Source: Quillaja saponaria (taxonomy: Eukaryota > Streptophyta > Magnoliopsida > Fabales > Quillajaceae). Taken from it: 64,000 nucleotides of DNA. The stretch covers positions 15,128,001-15,192,000 of the forward strand of contig CM055607.1 in the NCBI GenBank assembly GCA_029379385.1, given 5' to 3'. The notes below the pieces were generated by a model that saw only the letters and a list, made by a program, of their open reading frames with translations, was not told where the DNA came from and ran no database searches. The position numbers and the translations under genes are program-made. Of the stretch, positions 1-12,802 are shown piece after piece. Within the stretch, counting starts at the first letter, position 1. Each line of letters starts with the position of its first letter.

Positions 1-480
1 TGAGACCCAAAAACCCAAATTTCCAATAAAGAAGGGCGACAAAGCAAATCCAAATTAGCATTGGTTTTTCATGATGAGCGTGTATAATCCCAAGTTAGAG
101 CTTTGGACTGAAAATTCCTGGTAGACACTTATAATTATAGACCAAAACTCCTAGATTAGGAACGGTAAGAGAATTAGGGTTTCGCAGAAGCAGAGGCTTT
201 TTGCTCGAAAAGTACTTATTAGAACAAATTTTTGTAACTGAAAAATTGAAAGTTTCCAAGTGAGTTGGGAAGATTGAGGAAGAGAGAGAAAGCGGCAAGG
301 ACTACAACGACTCTACAAGTCTACAAGTCAACTAAACAAGCTTTAGACTTTCCAGCACAAATCAAAATCGTTGATGAATTATGTGGGCCCAGTCGAGGAA
401 GCTGTTCCTTATGGCTCGGTTTTTTTTTTTTTTTTTTTTTTTTCATTTTTTTCTTGCTACATTTTGTTATTTTTGTTGAT
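1..480 (-). other. possible 5' leader of a gene lying left of the window
   Basis: Read on the minus strand this stretch is rich in C and T, including a run of CTCTCTCT type near 275-290, which is common in plant 5' leaders. No open frame of convincing length runs off the left edge. It ends on the right in a 24-base T tract (420-443). This is only a compositional hint; it may be plain intergenic DNA. Confidence 0.15.
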
Positions 481-1060
481 GTTTGATATGATTGTCGGCT
501 TACTATAAACATAATTTTAAGAAAAATACTGTTTAGATAATTTTAGACAGTACAGAAAATTTTCTCATTTTCAATTATTTTTGTTTATATCATAGGTTAC
601 AAAAATAACTTTTACAATATATTAAATTAGAAAATAACTATAGTTAAAGTGGTAAAATACATTTAATCTTAGTGATTGAGAGGCACAATTGTGAACTCCA
701 ATAAAATAATTACGATACGTAATTAATGTGATAAGATACTTTAATTTTAACATGTGAGAGACAATGTGCCCACAAGTGAGATTATATTGCAAGCACCTTT
801 TTTATGTTATACACATAACAAAAATTATAAAACTTAAACCTTATAGATGATTTTGAAAAGAAATTTTTTTATGTATTTTTAACAATAGTGATTGAAAATT
901 CAAATTTTCTTTTGTAGGCTCACATACAATATATATATTATAGAAAATGGAGTACGTATTATTCAAATTTCAAACTAAACATTGTCTATAAAATGTAGAG
1001 ATTTGCAAGCAAGAATATGTGCAACCACATTGCCTTCCCATTTCACATGCACAGTATCCC
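481..1060. other. AT-rich intergenic DNA
   Basis: Very AT-rich sequence with short homopolymers and no coding signal on either strand. I see no gene or clear repeat here. Confidence 0.5.
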
Positions 1061-1410
1061 AAAGCTAGGATTGAAATTCAAATCGAATAGTTTCAAATAG
1101 TATAATAATCAAATTCGGATTCAAATTATAGTACTCAAATTCAAATAGTAATTCAAACATAACCTTAAATTCAAGTTCGAATTCAATTTTGAATATTTGA
1201 ATTTAGATAAAATTTTAGATTTGAACTCGAATTAGAATTATTTATGTATTTTGGTAATAAAAAAATTATAAATTTTTTCAATAAAAAATACATTATTTTG
1301 AAAACTTTGAATCCGAATTGGAAATTGAATTATTTTTCGAATATCAAATTGAATAATTCATTATCCGAATTCAAATTTTAAACAGGATTCGAATTCAAAT
1401 TCGAATCTTA
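1061..1410 (-). repeat. AATTCGAA-rich dispersed repeat, inverted copy
   Basis: The stretch is built from short words such as GAATTCAAATTCGAAT. Reverse-complemented, it aligns along most of its length with the repeats at 29391-29832 and 31122-31510. All share an end of the type TAGGATTGAAATTCAA and an inner block of the type GAATTATTCAATTTGATATT. Three copies in two orientations point to a dispersed, probably non-autonomous DNA element, but I could not define terminal repeats or a target duplication. Confidence 0.6.
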
Positions 1411-1661
1411 GTTTATTTTCATTTATATTTAAATCATTTTATATTCGTTCGAATTTTATAGATTTAGTAATGAGCTCAACTTTGAAATGCACACAAATTT
1501 CATCTATTTGAGCAATCAAACATTTAGAATCAAATAACAATTGACATTCTCAAACTACTGTTACAAATGAGTACTAACTAACCAAGTTACCTAGCTAGCA
1601 TCTAAATGCTTTCTTTTAATTAGGACATTTGTTTCAAAACAAATTATTGTAAAAACATTTC

Positions 1662-2180
1662 GAGTAGAGCTGTTCCAAGTTCAACTCGGATTTAGTTCGA
1701 TAAATATTCGATTCATACTTGATTAGAATAAAAACGAGCCAAACTCGAATTTAGTTTTAATCTTGTTTAACATTTCAAGTCAAGTTTTGAAACACAAGTA
1801 CTAGGCTCAAAAGCTTGATGAGTAAATCGATTATTATTTTAATTTTTTTAAAAAAAAAATTAATTATATATAAAGATATTAAATATTAAAACATATTATA
1901 TATTTTTTTGGGGAATATGAATGGTAGGATTAAGTTGTAGTGTTTTGGATTACGAATTTAGTATATCAGTATTTTAATTTTAATTTTTTTGGTATTGAAT
2001 GTACATGTTTTTTTGCATTCTCTTACTGAGTATTTGAGTCAAGTTTGAGTGCTTGAGTATTGAGTATTGAGCTTAAGTTTAAAATGAGGCTGTTATTGAG
2101 CTCGAGCTCAAACTCTGAACTCTCAATTTTATTTTTTTTATTCTAGACGAGCTCGAGTATCCAAATACTCTGCTCTACTC
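1662..2180. mobile_element. MITE-like element, weakly supported
   Basis: The stretch begins with GAGTAGAGC and ends with the exact reverse complement GCTCTACTC. Inside it are words such as GAGCTCGAGCTC and many ACTCGA/TCGAGT motifs that partly pair with each other. No matching target duplication is visible at the two ends, so the borders are tentative. It lies directly beside the TRIM that follows. Confidence 0.3.
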
Positions 2181-2188
2181 ATTATCTG

Positions 2189-3163
2189 AATTAGATTTTA
2201 AAATATAAAGAGAGATAAAGAGAGACACCATGTTATACGCAATTCAGTCATAAGGCCTTGTACACGGTATAAGATAATATTATTTTATGGGTTATAAAAA
2301 CTCAACTCACTCAATCACTACAATACTGGTGCTTCCTATTTATAAGGATCACTAGATAATCATAAACTAGAGATAATTACAATATTAAATAATCATGATA
2401 ATCTAGTAGTTACTATAGGATACGATTATAATAATACATAATTTAAACTCAATTTTTTATCTTTATCCATATCCCTTAACATGCCCCCGCCCCCTCAAGA
2501 TGAAGGTTATGCTGAAAACATTCATCTTGAACCATAATATTATGAGTGCTCCTTGTCATGATTCTTGTGTCTTCTCTTAAAACGAAATCAAAAGCTGCAA
2601 TGTGTCGTCATCATAAAGAAAAAAAATAAAGAAAACAGTCTTTTGATGCAATCATAAATCTATGACATCTTATTGCACAATTGTTGGTGTCTTATTGTTG
2701 AGTCGAGCCTGCAGCAACAACGGCATGCGACTACCTTTGGCAGTTTTTACTATTATCTCAACATTCTTATGTTACATTGCATGCAACTATCTTTGGCGGT
2801 CTTTACTATTATCTCGACATTCTCATAGCGCCTTAATGTGCAGCAAGAACCGCGTGAAGAATAGTTTGAGTATTTCAAGCCTTATCGCATTGCGATCAAT
2901 TGCTCGTTAAAGTTTGAACACTCTAATACCGTATTAAATTTTAAAATATAAATAGAGCACACTAAGAAGACTATAATATTATTCTATAAATTATAAACAC
3001 TCAACTCACTTAATCAGTACAATACTTGTACTTTCTATTTGTAAGAATTACTAGATAATTATAATATTAAACAATCATGATAATCTAGTAATTATAATAA
3101 AATATAATTATAATAATACATATTTTAAACTGAAATCTTTATCTTTATTCATATCTCTTAACA
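2189..3163 (-). mobile_element. TRIM-type miniature LTR retrotransposon
   Basis: Two direct repeats of about 230-290 bp (2189-2481 and 2932-3163) flank about 450 bp without retrotransposon genes. Both repeats end in CTTAACA-type sequence, which reads TGTTA on the minus strand. Just inside the left repeat, 2482-2497 read on the minus strand is a G-rich polypurine tract, as in copia-type elements. Just inside the right repeat, the minus strand at 2919-2931 resembles a decayed initiator-tRNA-Met primer site. The 5-bp word ATCTG flanks both sides (2184-2188 and 3164-3168). The interior holds two near-identical 48-bp segments about 60 bp apart (around 2724-2771 and 2784-2831). The repeats have drifted, so this is an old insertion; the left repeat carries extra sequence. 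Confidence 0.6.
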
Positions 3164-3168
3164 ATCTG

Positions 3169-5455
3169 TAACCTTGCACATGTCAGTACTAACAAATTTT
3201 TCATCTTAGTTTTTCCTATGCAGCACCAACTGCAACAGAATAAGTTTTCTGGCTTCTTCAATTTTATGCATCTCCATTTCATCCAAATCAAGAATAACAA
3301 CTTAAATAACGAAATATCCCATTGTTTGATATCTAACTCTTGAAGCTTCACTTTTTTGTTGGTTGCTGAGGCTTCCTAAGTATTATGCATGTTATCGCTA
3401 TATCAATAGGTCAATTTTCTCCTTTTCCCGCATAACAATTCTAAATTCATCCTAGATATCACTCTCACACAATAAGACAAATATTCAACTACATTATTAT
3501 ATTGAAAAGTTTATTCAAAATTTTAGCATATTTGCTAATATTATAAATCAAATACAAAACCTCTTAAGAGATTGAGGCCCATAATATTTAAAGCAAATGT
3601 TATTTAAATTTTGCTGAAGTAATGAATCTAAACAAAGTATAGTACTCCATTCTTCAAACACTATCATTTTTAACCAAATAATTTAGAATTGGTAGCATTC
3701 TAACAAATCATGGTGGAACGTGATCCGCAATTTAATCTTTGTTAGCAACATTGTTAATTTTATTTTATTTTTTATGTTCCTATATATTCGATTTTGATTG
3801 AATTGCAATAAAAATTGATACTTTTAAATTATTTATTTATTTTAAATTTCCATAATGAGTCTAAAAAAATCAAATTATAACAGAAATTTTGTTATTTCAA
3901 TAGTGGGTTTAAATTATTTATCTATTTCGATTGATTTATTTTTTCCTATTGTTGGTTTTTTTAATTAAGTTTTAATACACGTTTATGTTTTTTTTTTTTT
4001 ATCAGTTTTTCAAAAACTGACTTTCCCCGCCTCACCCTTTTTAATTAAGATTTAACACATATTTTTAGATATACATTCTTGATGAAAATTAAAAAGGTAT
4101 AAATTAATATTGATAGAAATTATTTTTTGGTCCATGAAAAATTTGCTTGTAATTAAGGTAATATGTTATCCTAGATAAATTAAGTATTCAAATTTTATTT
4201 TATTTTTTGCTACAAAAATTTAATACTACATTTAAATATGGAGGCAAATCCATCAAAATAAACTAATTATTAAAAAAAAAAAATCATTGAGAAGTAAAAC
4301 TATTTTTTTATGTATTCATTAAAAAAAAAAAAAAAAACAAGTGCTATGATACTCTATGACATTAAAGCGTCATATTAGGGATAGTACTAACCAAACACCT
4401 CTAAGTATTAGCCATAGACATCTAAAACGTTATAAAAACTAAGTAGTTTAAGTCATAGATACATATCCTTTGTAATCAAGACAACCTAGTGCATTGTTTA
4501 TTTCGCCTGGATGTTTCCCTTTTAAGTCACCGAATTTTAGAAATAAGTAAAGTTTGATAGCAAAATATAAATCTGCTTGTACAATGTATGAGTAGTGATG
4601 AGTAATAATATCACATCGATCGTGTGTTTATATAGCTCAATTTGTTCTCTTAAGGTTACCCGACTTTTAGAAATAAGTAAAATTTGCTAAGAAAAAAATA
4701 AATTAACAAGACAAACCTAATGCTTTAAATGCACAATTGTTTTCAATGCATAACACCTCAATTAGTATTCAAGATACTCATTGGAAAAACTCAACTTCCG
4801 AGGTGTCCACTAAGCTTATAACTAGATAATAATACTATGTCAAACAGGCTAAAGATGAACCCAGCAAATTAGCTTAATATCGTCTAGGATGTCAAAACAG
4901 TTTTCATTGGTCTCCAAAGAAAAAAAGCAACACGGCTTCTATATTGTTGTCCCACCTTTGGAATTTGGATCTCAGTAAATTCTTCAAAAAATTTCCATGT
5001 ATCTTGATGAATATCTGTTCATGCTTAGAATTAGCTAGCTTTTTCAAAAGCATGACCCTGTCAATCTTATATCTGTTGGTGAAACAAAAACCAGAGACAC
5101 CTCTACAGGAGAGGGCAGGCTGAAGCACCTGACAACTCACTGAACTTCAAAAGAATAAAATGATGCCCAAATTTTATGCGAAATTCCAATGGGTTTCAGA
5201 TTTCGAAGTTGCAAGTTTTCTGTTGATCTAGCGAAGAAGTATTCTCCACGCTGACCAACGTGCTTTAAAGTTCTTCAAAGTCCAATCTCAGGTCAATAAA
5301 ATTCTGCATTCAGCAAAACATTATATGAAATCCATGGATATTATATGTAGACTAATACTTAACTTATTCCATCTTACTAAATCTAGTATTTCTGTGAGTC
5401 TTATGTGCTAAAAATAAACAAAACTATGGTAAAGAACCCACTACCTTGTCAAGAG
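3169..5455. other. intergenic DNA and Nudix gene 3' flank
   Basis: AT-rich sequence with long A and T runs (for example around 4270-4335). The part nearest 5455 must contain the 3' untranslated region of the Nudix gene; I cannot place its polyadenylation site. An open frame at 4904-5140 on the minus strand lies in that presumed 3' region and shows no recognisable domain. Confidence 0.4.
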
Positions 5456-8400
5456 TCAAGACCGCAGATGATAATCCAGAGTATAGGCATGAATGTCTGA
5501 TGGACTCGTGCCAGGCCTGAAAAAACCATCTGGTTAAAAAGTCAAACTTCTAGACCACGACTGCACATGTTTAAGTAGCTCACCATCAGAAATATTCAAA
5601 GATCCTATAAAGCAACTGTTAGAGAAGGAAAAATTAACATTACATCTAAAAACAGAACAGTGCTAAGACAATGAATCCAATTTTTTTCGTTGCAAGGACC
5701 AATAAATCATATAAAAAATTTACAAAAGTAAGTCCTACTTAGATATCTCCTCTCTAAGAAAGTGCATACTTCCAATTCCCATAAAATCCCTTTCTTACAA
5801 TAGTTTTGCTTTGCATACTTTTTCTCTCAAAATAAATAAAGAGAAAAAACAAAACACAAGACAAGACTTTTTTGCATCTCTTTATTGTTTTAGCTTAGCT
5901 CCAAGAAGGTACCAGGACCTCATTAAGCACCGGATTTGAGTAGTCAATGGAGAGCATCAAAGTCATGTGTTGGCTTTGGTCAGTACGTAAGCAGTGAGAT
6001 GAACCAAAGCTATTCAGTATTATAATATCATAATGTACTAAAATATTGAAGCAAATATATACACACATGTAATTGTCGATGGCTAGTAAATTAGTGAACA
6101 GAGCTCAACCTTTTGCAGTTTTGTGGTCTGGTCTCACTTGTAATTGGCCAAGGCTTTCTTCCAGCTCATCCAGTTTAGAATTGGTTTGTGTTCTGCTATG
6201 GTGTATATGTTAGGCTAGAAACCAGTTGGTTTCTGTGCTTTGACATCAACTTGTAGTCAAGGCTTCTGAGCATTTATAAGAATTATTGGCTGCCTTGACT
6301 AATTAGTTGGTGGTTGGGGGGGGGGGGGGTTTAGATTTGTTGTTTTGCAGAGTTACTGCTTCGGGCATTTGTTATATGCTCCCTATTTGTGTGTAAACTT
6401 TATTCTTTAAGAAATAATTATATCGTCTCAAGAGAAAGAAAAAAAATACCGACACATACACAATATATATGCATGAGTGTGTGCATGTGATGAACTCATA
6501 ACACAATTTCTATGAGTTCCGTATGAATAAAGTTAGGGAAATCATATAATGATTACAAAGATGATAGAAGCTTCATTCAAGAAAGGAACGAAGGAGACAT
6601 GCCAGCATAAATTTTGAGCAATTTTATTATGACAAAATCAGTGAGAAAACGTATCAATTTCTCCTCTTGGATAATCAATTTTCAAACCCTGCCCAAGTAG
6701 TTTGAAATTTGTATATGATCAATACACAAGGATAAAAGGTCTACAAAACATATCAATGTGAACTGCAAAGTAGGTGGACTTATCTGGAACAAAAATTTGA
6801 AAGTTGGACTAGGGGTTCATAACAAGTATGAGAGGGCCATAAATAAATACAAAATGATAATAGGGCATATTAGTCCTTTTCATTGGAAAATAGGACATAT
6901 CCATCTAAACTCAAAAGGAAGCTCCAAACACAGCATACTGTCCATAGTATGAAAAATCATGTTAATCCTTTTCATCCCTTGTACATTAACATTCACAGAC
7001 TGGCACAGAGACAAGGATTACATATTTATTTTTGGGTAAAATTGTTTATACAAGTTATCATAATATTTTGTACAAAGACCAGCATTGCAAAAAAGCTCAA
7101 ACAATCCCAAGTAGATGGTGCATAGGTAGTAAACTGGTTAAAATCTCATGTTATCAGATGTTCCTTAAGGACCTTAACTGACATATAAACTGTTGCTACT
7201 GCATACATCTCTGATTATCTCGTCCAGAAACCAAACAAAGAAATAAGGCAATAAGACATACAGATTTTATTTTATCATTTTCTCTTTTTGAGAGGGATCG
7301 TTGTTCAATTCTGCAAAGTAAAGATGAAACTACCTTTTATTAATGGTACCATAATGAAATTTGGGTTTTCCAGCTTTAATATCTCCAGCATACTGCATTC
7401 ATGAGAAAACACCATAAGATATACTACAAGGCCGGAAATACATTAAAAAAGAGGAAATGTTTGTCTTATTTCTAACACTGGCACCATACCAAATCTAAGG
7501 AAACAACCATTGATGAAAATGCCAGTGAATCAAAAGGAATATCATCCAGTGGAAAAAGATGGCATTCTGACGATTCTGGACCAGGTGAAAAGTGGGGCTC
7601 CTTCAGCTTTGCCAAGAAGATTATATAAGTCTGCTCCAAACAAGTCATAAGCATAGACCAAATTTTGGCTAGAACATAATATTAACACAAGGAAAACAAG
7701 ATGTTTCTCCCTCACTTGGCCAATAAGAGGGATGTCCAACTGAGCAAAAGGAGACAGCACTTCTACTTCTGCATTTGCTTCCTCCCTGGTTTCCCTTATA
7801 GCCCCTTCTGCAGCTGACTCTCCAATCTCCAGGTAGCCAGCAGGAAGAGTCCTGTTTTGACACCCAAAACCTTTAATTAACATTATTTGTGAACAATTGC
7901 AAGGTATAACAAAAATTAATAAAATAAGTTCTTCAATTAATGATCCATCCATACCAAAGACCATAAGATGGTTGAATCTTCCGCTTGCAGAGGAGGACCT
8001 TGTTATCATGTTCAATGAGGCAACCGACAACCTACTTTGTCAACCAAATGTTGCCATGTTTGAAAGGAAGTAATTAGACTAATATTAATAGCCTGAATTA
8101 CAATACAAACTAAATAGAAATAATATAGTGATACCATTAAACTTAGCCAACCAAAAAATCAGTCCATACATCTCAAAATCATATCTTTCTTGATTATTGT
8201 TTGTGTTTTACATCAACTGGTCACTCTCTGCGTGTAAAACATAGTTACTTCAGTAAGAATAAGTGTACCACTTTTGTAACACCTGCTAAAAAACAGTTAT
8301 AAAGAAATGAAAAGAATTAGAGGGGGAAGGGATGAGGCAGAGAGAGATTATAGACCAAAACTCAAGGACAATCACAACAATGTGGCTGCCTTTAAAATCT

Positions 8401-10983
8401 ACAACATAAAATCTATAAATCCCCTCTGAATGGAATCTAAATCTGATAGTTTCCTTATGTGTGCCTCAGGTCAAGATGGCTTCACATAAAGGCAGCATTC
8501 AATAATCTTTTTCCACCGTGGCAGACACTGCTCAGGCCTGTTTTTTAAGTATGCATAAGACTATGCTTCATAATAACAATCTCCAAATGCCTCTTCATAA
8601 AACATTTATCTGCTAATAGCTATAGGGCGCACACATCTCCAAATTAAACCCCGACTTTTGTACAGTCATAACTATCTTCAGTGTTAATCTTTCTTCAACT
8701 TGTGATTATGACAGAATCATTTGGTGTGCCTAGTCTTCACTAGTATAGAAAATTTAAAAATAATCGTTACAATTAGGTTGCAACATCTGGAATTCTAATA
8801 TTAGATGATTAGCATCCATCTGAGGGACCAAAAGATAAATAAGTTTTTGACACATGGAGGAAAGGTCATTCTGAACATATCATGGAATAATGGGAAAATA
8901 TGAATTAAGATTGCACATTATATGAAAATGATACATAATTGATTGTTATACTGTACAATCTCAAGAAAATGGCTTAAAACGTAAAAGTGATAAATTGTAA
9001 ATAGTAATTTGCACTTCCCGAGTTAACTATTGTCTACATATACCACCCTCTCCTTCATGGCATAAAGAGTATGATGCCAGTTTATGAATATTTTAAATGA
9101 ATAGACTTGTCAATATGCTACCTGAATCACATTTACATACTAAGACCAAGACAATATGGATTTGATGTCACAAGGACAATTACACACCTTAGTAGGGAGA
9201 TAAAAAAAAAAAACTTTTTCCTGATTTATTAGAATTACTACAACAAATCAATCGGAAACTCTATGCAGTTAAAGTATGACTTTAGTAGTATTACCATTTT
9301 TGGGTTCTGATAGGCAACTTTCCCACAAATTGTGCATATAGGTCTTATCTTCTCTTCTCCATCAGGTATATCATGCTTTGTTTGACCACCACACCACTGA
9401 CAGAACTTGATGTTGTAAACATTTCCCTACATCGTATACAAATCTAGCAAAATAAGCAACAGTGGAGAGGAAGAGGAAACTAAAATTCATAGAGAAACAT
9501 GCACCACACTGGAGCTTTTGACTTTTTTGAAATCTTTGACAGTGCATCCAGCCATTATTTTAATTCAGTGAATTAGAAAAAACCATGGCAAACAAGAGAG
9601 AAATATTAGTAGTGTCAGATTGTAATGCATTTTCATTTGGCTCCCTATGATATCAAACTACCAGTCCAGAATGCCACCATCTTCGTAGGATCACTTCTTA
9701 CAGACACCACAAACTAATGTTAACTCAGCACCATTGGGTATCAAAAGATTATTAAATTCTGACTACTCAATTGAATTTAATTGGCTATCTAAGCATGCAA
9801 TTTGAAGCACATTGAAAAATGTCAGTAATTATGTTGAGATAGTAAAGAAGACATTCTGTACACTAGACATAACCCCTAATATTGTTCACTAACAATAAAA
9901 AATTAAGGGAAACTTGACATATAATACATCTTGGGATAAGGCAGGAATAGGAAACCTTCAAACATTAGGAACCATATATGCTTGGCGACAGATGATTTTT
10001 GTACCCATGCAAGACTCTGCCCTGCCATCACAGAATCAAACTCATATGGCCTAATCATAGACACGATCTTAGTATTACACTTACATATTCAAGTGCCTCC
10101 CGAGTAAAAAGACTGCTGTAAAAAGAACATCCTACTCTTGATTGTCTTCTAAAAGACTACCAAGTCATCAAAACATAACTAAGATTGAAAAAAGTGATGA
10201 TCTGGAAACAAGATCATCATCAGAGGCTGTAGAAAGAAACTTTATCGAACATCTAAACTTGAGTTTGCATTATCTCTGAAACCAATTTTAGTCGAACCTA
10301 GTTTAACCCAAACGCACAGAGAACTTAAACCCAACTCTCATAAACTTTAAAAAAAAAAAAAAAAAAAAAAAAAGGAAATTAATGATAAAAAAAATCTAAG
10401 TAGAACAGTAGACGCAAAGAATTTCTTGAACTAAAGTTCAACAACTAAACAACCCCACAAAGAAGAAACTTCAAGAAAACAACAATCTAATTCCCTTCTG
10501 CAACCAGATACTTCTTTGGTTAAGGAATCAGAAAAATATAATTCAATCAGGCAGTCTTGTAAAAGCATAGAAATCCATGTCTCTGCATGACCCACAAAGC
10601 CATATCATTCTAAATGTTTTAAATTTGAAAAAAAAAATATATATATATATATGCAAGAAAAAGCGATTAAAAAGTGGAAATGAGCTACCACAAAAACTCA
10701 CAGGTGACTTAACTGCAACCGATGGTGAGGAAGAAGTTCCATCTGGGTTTGAGTCAGAACTAACTGACGAAGCACGGAAGGCTCGGGAGCGAGCTCTGCG
10801 AGTCGAAAGGGATGGAAAGAAAGAATCTTTTCCGGTTATTCTTCTTAAAGCGGAAGACTTTGTAACTGATGATGAAGGTTGGATTGAGATGGAAATAGAG
10901 GAGAACCCTCGACTGCTACAAGGTTTCCAACGTTGAGCGACTAACCCAGATGAACAACCCAGTACTTGTATAGCTCTGAGCAT
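5456..10983 (-). CDS. NUDX23: Nudix hydrolase 23-like, chloroplastic FAD pyrophosphatase
   Basis: Seven exons join in phase to 295 residues: 10983-10702, 9426-9295, 8031-7955, 7851-7716, 7630-7490, 7392-7334, 5516-5456. Residues 1-94 are rich in Ser and Arg, as in a plastid transit peptide. A zinc ribbon follows, with CxxC pairs at 103/106 and 125/128 (CQWCGG, CTICGK). The Nudix box spans 169-191, with Glu175, Arg183-Glu184 and Glu187-Glu188 present but Asn190 in place of the usual Gly. The tail ([20 protein letters not shown]) matches the known family C-terminus and is split by a 1.8 kb intron. The Arabidopsis family member converts FAD to FMN and AMP in plastids and helps control flavin levels; function here is inferred by family. 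I chose the start MLRAIQ because the in-frame upstream stretch reads like leader. Introns hold a 25-base A tract (10349-10373) and a 14-base G tract (6316-6329). Confidence 0.92.
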
Positions 10984-11219
10984 TGTAATCAATCTTTTAC
11001 AAAGTAGTTTTTTCTGAAGAAATTGAAAGGAAAATGGACAGAGAAAGTAGAAGAAAGATTCAATAATGGATTGGCCGAATAGATTTATCATTCCCTAACA
11101 GTGACGCCTGCAAATCTAATTAGTGGATCCTCCAATATTTGGATAAAAGTTTGTTCGTTACTCATAATTCTGATAGCCTAATTAACTGTACTCTACTCGC
11201 ATGTTGCAGAGGGTAAACA
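10984..11219 (-). other. Nudix gene leader and proximal promoter region
   Basis: This is the immediate upstream flank of the Nudix gene. The frame stays open upstream of the chosen start to 11091, giving an alternative Met 36 codons earlier. That segment is hydrophobic and unlike the family, so I treat it as untranslated leader. Confidence 0.35.
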
Positions 11220-12290
11220 CACCCAACAATAAATATATCGAGGTTTTTTTTATTAACAGCTAGTGTATAATTTTCATTAAACTAAAATTATTATGTAATT
11301 AAATGAACAAATAAACTTAGTTACAAATTAAATTTATAAATCTTTTCGTTAAATTCATGTAGTTACAAATTAAATTCATAATATAAATTTATAAATCTTT
11401 TCTTTAAATTCATGAGATAGAAAAATAATTTAAAATAATTAATATTATTTAATAAAAATTAAAATTTTAAGATTTTTTTAATTCATAAAATTGGGAAAAA
11501 TTTAAAAAAAAATTATAATCATATTAGTATTAAAATGAAAAAAATTAGTAATATATTTGAAAAAAATATATTTTAAAATTATAAAATAATAACTAAAAGT
11601 TACTCTATGTTAATGAAATTCATAAATATAATTAAAAATTAAATTCACAATATAAATTTATAATTTTTTTAATTCTTAAAATAGAAAAAAAAAATTAAGA
11701 AAATTATTATTATAAGAAAGAAAAAGAATTAGTTCTATATTTGAAACACAATATTTTAATATTATAAAATAATAACTAATTGTTACTTTATGTAAATAAG
11801 TAAATATAACTAAAAATTAAATTCATAACATATATTTATAAATTTTTAATTTTTACAGTAGAAAAAGAATTAAGAAACTAATTATGATAAAAGTTTTTTT
11901 TTTTTTTAAAATAGTATTCTATTTGAATCACAATATTTTAATCCTATGAAATAATAACTAAAATTTTTCTATGTTAACATAATTAAATAAATAAGTAAAT
12001 GTATTTAAAAATTATCTTTGTAAATTTTTTCTTAATATTTTTAATTAAGAAAAAATTTAATTAATACAATTTTTTATGATGTAATTAAACATTATTTTTA
12101 ATTATGAAAAAATATATAATTAATACATTTTTTATAATTATGAAAAAATATATAATTAATACATTTTTTTTATAATTATGAAAAAAAGATAATGTAATTA
12201 AACAAATCAGTAAATATAATTAATAAATTATTTCTCAATTTTTTTAATAAAAAAAATATAAAAAATTTTAGGTAAAAAAATTATAAGAAA
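11220..12290. repeat. AT-rich array of diverged internal repeats
   Basis: Related segments recur near 11363, 11636 and 11815, each opening with AAATTAAATTCA followed by ATA..TTTATAA and an oligo-T stretch. At 12093-12187 a unit of about 38 bp (ATTATGAAAAAATATATAAT) is repeated in tandem. The phrase TATTTTAATATTAT with AAATAATAACTAA also appears at about 29250-29290 and 31080-31110, so the array is related to a dispersed family. No coding content is visible. Confidence 0.5.
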
Positions 12291-12802
12291 GAAAAATAGA
12301 AATCATTCCTTTCTCTCCTTCATACCTCATCTTCATGGGTCCATGTGAATCGCATATGCAATGGACCAGTGGGTCTGGAGGAATTGGGTGGTGGTGAATC
12401 GCATATGCAATGTGAAGCACAAGAAACTCGGTAGAAAAATATGGATTGAGCCTATGATTACACAATGGCTGATCATTTTTCCTCTTCTTTTTATTTGCAA
12501 ATTTGGCGAAATTCATCACAAATTCTTGATGAAGACAAGAAGTTTTACCCGTTAAATAACTTTTACATTATGGATAATTTATAATCTCAATAAGCATACA
12601 AGATAATAAAGCATGCACTACTATCTGGTAATGAAGCTTCTTTCAGAAAGGTTTATTACTCTGGTAATGATTCTTCTGAAAGAGTGCTGCTCTATAAATT
12701 AAATTGCTGAAACTACAAAATTGAATGAGAATATAATCTATATGTTACATTAAGATGCCCAATTGAATGAAGTGAGCTTGTGAACCAGAACTGCAGGCGT
12801 CC
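12291..12802. other. intergenic, J-domain gene 3' flank
   Basis: Contains the 3' untranslated region of the J-domain gene next to 12802. A short direct duplication, GAATCGCATATGCAATG, occurs at about 12347 and 12396. Overlapping open frames here on both strands look like chance. Confidence 0.4.

Noticed and set aside
4904..5140. 78-residue minus-strand frame as a separate gene or extra Nudix exon
   Set aside because: The Nudix protein already ends properly at 5456 with the family C-terminus; this is likely 3' untranslated or intergenic DNA.
6061..6450. Possible LINE 3' end in the last Nudix intron
   Set aside because: Composition and an A-rich end are suggestive, but no coding piece or target duplication could be recognised.
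10577..10936. 119-residue plus-strand frame
   Set aside because: It is the antisense shadow of the Nudix gene's first exon, whose splice sites and protein match the family.
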